Positions 62,589-64,000 of a DNA stretch of 64,000 bases are shown here, piece after piece. Each line of letters opens with the position of its first letter. Position 1 is the stretch's first letter. The position numbers were made by a program, and so were the translations under genes. The stretch lies in the NCBI GenBank assembly GCA_040954595.2, contig CM082577.2:8308001-8372000 (forward strand). Reading direction: 5' to 3'. The notes under the pieces are model-generated. The model was not told the DNA's origin, searched no databases, and saw only the letters and a program-made list of their open reading frames with translations. Source of the DNA: Balanoglossus misakiensis. Taxonomy: Eukaryota; Hemichordata.

Positions 62589-64000
62589 GTAAGTGTTGTA
62601 GGCCAAATACCTGCATTGACAGTGGCCAGTCAGAGAGATGGATGGTGACAAGACCACAGTGGTCCGATAATAACGCACCAGTCTTGTAGTGTGCATTCCA
62701 TTATACAGACATGCATGTACACAGAAATTTGAAAAATAAAAGACATTTTATTACATTTTAGTGACCGTACTATGTGACTAGCCACTAGGCAGTGGTATCC
62801 AGGTGAAACTATACATGCTAACAAATCCAAGATGGCCGAGAATTTGAAACCTTTTATGGTCACTGCAGAGGGTAACTTTAGCTGTCAGTGAAGTGGGGCT
62901 TGGTGAAACATTATCCCACCGGTGTGTGACATGACATCAACAGCGGAGTCCACCAGGGACCAAGTGCCATTTTCACATCGGTTAGGGAGCCCTCTTGCAG
63001 CAAGCAGTTTCAATTGAGACTGCTTGAATAGACGCTTTTTCGCCGTAAGGGTAATGATTAACATCCTTGCTACCCGCCAAAAGAAGGGAGAAAAAAATAT
63101 GACAAAACCATTCCGAATACCTGGGTAACTAGCAACACAAGAAAATAAAAACATGCGCTTCGAAATGTTTTGGATGTCGTAGACTGAAATTGTTCTAGTG
63201 CAAAGTCAATCAATCTGTCAGTGGTGAACAAGTGGTTTATAACGCGTGCTATTTGGTAAAGACCGTACCGTTAATGCGATGAACAGACCGTGAAAATCAG
63301 CGGGGTAAAAGACCGAGATAAGACCAAAACGAAACATACTTTGCGAGGTGTGCAAACCAAACGTGAGATTAATTTCAAAGTTGGCAAAACACTGCGGAGG
63401 AAAAGCCTGCTTAGCCCCGACGTACGTACTCGGGAGACGTTCCGTGGAGCGTGCATTGAAAAGGGCCTCGGCTTATTTGTAATCCCTTGTCGAGCTCCCG
63501 CTTTCAGCGTCAATTACAATCTGCGATAAGCGGGCACGCACGCGGCGACGGTTCAATCGGCCCGTGAATTCTAGACAGACAGATTAAAACGGGAGATAGG
63601 GCAACTACTGGTCTTGCAACTGAGCAACAACAAAAAACTCTGGGGACAAGCACTGAGCCCGTCTCCAGCAGCTCCTGGGAATGTCAACTCCGCTCGCTTT
63701 GCACCGTCTCCGTTGCATAACCTTCTAACCGTAACGGTACCGAAGTTGCCGGGAAAAAAATTGACGCCTTCTATATCGATCGGAAAAATTTGCATACTAT
63801 AGAGTGAAAAGCAGAGATTGATTTCACTGGAAAGGTTGCAAAAATAAGACCAAGTACAGCAGAGCGTCCTTCGACCCCAGAGTTTCCCAGCAAACTGCCC
63901 CCAACCTTGAACTATAATAACGAAATCATACCTGAGACGCCGATCGTTGTCTATTCATCAACGAACTGACCACAACTTTCCAGGTAAACACGCTGCTGTG
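62589..64000. other. Right-end non-coding region
   Basis: Contains a CpG-richer stretch at about 63240-63780 and a possible exon end CCAG|GTAAAC at 63983/63984, which could mark an alternative first exon and promoter. No ORF here shows a recognisable domain. Confidence 0.35.

Overview
The window is nuclear DNA from an animal. Almost every gene is split by GT-AG introns, there is a eukaryotic tRNA gene with a pol III terminator, poly(A) signals follow the genes, and the proteins are metazoan (flightless-1, G-alpha-12/13, ASB/SOCS box, ENT4, EMRE). Compact introns, about a dozen genes in 64 kb and vertebrate-like orthologues suggest an invertebrate deuterostome (cephalochordate or ambulacrarian). 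The sequence alone does not fix the species.

Layout. From 1 to 18.8 kb and on to 24.7 kb the minus strand carries a tandem series, read from right to left: an ENT4/PMAT-like transporter (18.8-24.7 kb) with a tRNA-Thr(AGT) inside its last intron, a two-Ig-domain secreted or anchored protein (14.8-16.7 kb), an intronless ankyrin/SOCS-box protein (12.3-13.7 kb), ribosomal protein S2 (8.8-10.8 kb, with a probable 5'TOP leader near 11.5 kb), the Fe-S scaffold NTPase NUBP2 (6.1-8.2 kb), and the N-terminal leucine-rich half of flightless-1 (1-5.1 kb, cut by the window edge). HAGH (glyoxalase II) lies on plus at 25.8-28.8 kb. It converges on an intronless WSC-sulfotransferase (30.0-31.3 kb, minus), with a decayed sulfotransferase fragment between them. 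The mitochondrial calcium uniporter subunit EMRE/SMDT1 is on plus at 33.7-34.5 kb and converges on a GNA12/13 gene (39.2-48.0 kb, minus) that has a 7.4 kb first intron. An intronless uronate-dehydrogenase-like SDR with a membrane anchor (50.7-51.6 kb, plus) converges on a gene for a protein with two death domains (53.4-56.2 kb, minus). From 56.4 to 64 kb there is no confident CDS. It probably holds the 5' untranslated region of a plus-strand gene that continues to the right, plus a strong CTCF-type motif.

The genes do not form one pathway. They are mainly housekeeping genes (Fe-S assembly, translation, methylglyoxal detoxification, mitochondrial Ca2+) mixed with signalling and immune-type genes (ASB, Ig, death-domain, G12/13). 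The grouping NUBP2-RPS2-HAGH matches neighbours on human 16p13.3, and SLC29A4 with GNA12 matches 7p22, so part of the order looks like old chordate or deuterostome linkage.

Exon boundaries were assigned by hand from reading frame, GT/AG sites and remembered family similarity. No alignment or expression data were available. The most interesting items are the two-death-domain protein with an unrecognised N-terminal module, the intronless uronate-dehydrogenase-like gene, a 99-bp inverted repeat bracketing the Ig gene, recently duplicated Ig exons, and a foldback repeat family.
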